DNA of 43,334 nt from Chloroflexota bacterium (GTDB lineage Bacteria; Chloroflexota; Dormibacteria; Dormibacterales; Dormibacteraceae), in NCBI GenBank assembly GCA_005880695.1, contig VBGR01000065.1:1-43334 (forward strand). Reading direction: 5' to 3'. This document shows positions 43,318-43,334 of this stretch, piece after piece. The stretch's first letter is position 1. Every line of letters begins with the position of its first letter. Made by a program: the position numbers and the translations under genes. The notes under the pieces are model-generated. The model was not told the origin of the DNA. It did not search any database and was given only the letters and a program-made list of their open reading frames with translations.

Positions 43318-43334
43318 CCGACCGTGTTCACGGC

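Overview
The window is a gene-dense, high-G+C stretch of a bacterial chromosome. It has long same-strand gene runs with 1-10 nt overlaps, frequent GTG starts, and many starts lying only 6-10 nt downstream of a -10-like hexamer, which suggests much leaderless transcription. Gene content (GlgE/TreS-maltokinase glucan pathway, ImuA'-ImuB-DnaE2 mutasome, GH15 glucoamylase, LarE, methylthioadenosine salvage) suits a soil-type Actinobacteriota, Chloroflexota or Dormibacterota-like lineage. That placement is inference; there is no rRNA in the window.

Layout. 1-2.1 kb: the 3' end of clpB, a small hypothetical, a SnoaL-like protein and a small secreted protein. 2.1-5.2 kb: a hydrolase/cyclase-like/LuxR fusion regulator, tRNA-Ser(GCT), a 59-residue LuxR-like mini-protein and a glucose dehydrogenase. 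5.25-8.4 kb: a GH15 glucoamylase divergent from the dehydrogenase, then a hypothetical. 8.6-10.3 kb: ThiF/MoeB-like E1 enzyme and LarE. 10.35-17.8 kb: a tight run of mtnA, an MTA phosphorylase gene, glpK, a PH-like membrane protein and two polytopic glycosyltransferase-like proteins. 17.85-20.7 kb: DUF1003 protein, formamidopyrimidine-DNA glycosylase, HIT protein and small membrane or hypothetical proteins. 20.7-26.95 kb: the mutagenesis cassette imuA'-imuB-small ORF-dnaE2 on the minus strand, split by an ~0.9-kb insertion carrying a DUF559-type nuclease gene on the plus strand. 27.1-31.6 kb: GT2 glycosyltransferase, a DsrE-family gene with an in-frame TGA, RDD, SRPBCC, two alpha/beta hydrolases and a LiaF-like membrane protein. 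31.6-43.3 kb: an inositol-phosphatase-like gene and a glucan operon (glgE, treS-mak fusion, glgB, GH57-glgA fusion).

How the genes work together. TreS-Mak turns trehalose into maltose and maltose 1-phosphate, GlgE polymerises that, GlgB branches the chain, and the GH57-GT5 fusion adds ADP-glucose-dependent elongation plus a possible glucan-processing activity. The GH15 glucoamylase can release glucose, which the divergent dehydrogenase would oxidise. MtnA and the MTA phosphorylase are consecutive steps of methionine salvage. ImuA', ImuB and DnaE2 form the damage-inducible translesion mutasome.

Two observations stand out. (1) The DsrE-family gene (27920-28285, minus strand) has an in-frame TGA exactly where a Cys-x-x-Cys motif is expected, followed at a suitable distance by a SECIS-like hairpin, so it is a candidate selenoprotein. 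(2) The insertion in the mutasome operon is bounded by a 14-bp direct repeat and carries at each end a pair of GGATCC-centred palindromes whose centres are exactly 42 bp apart, around a single DUF559 nuclease gene. This looks like an uncharacterised mobile element.
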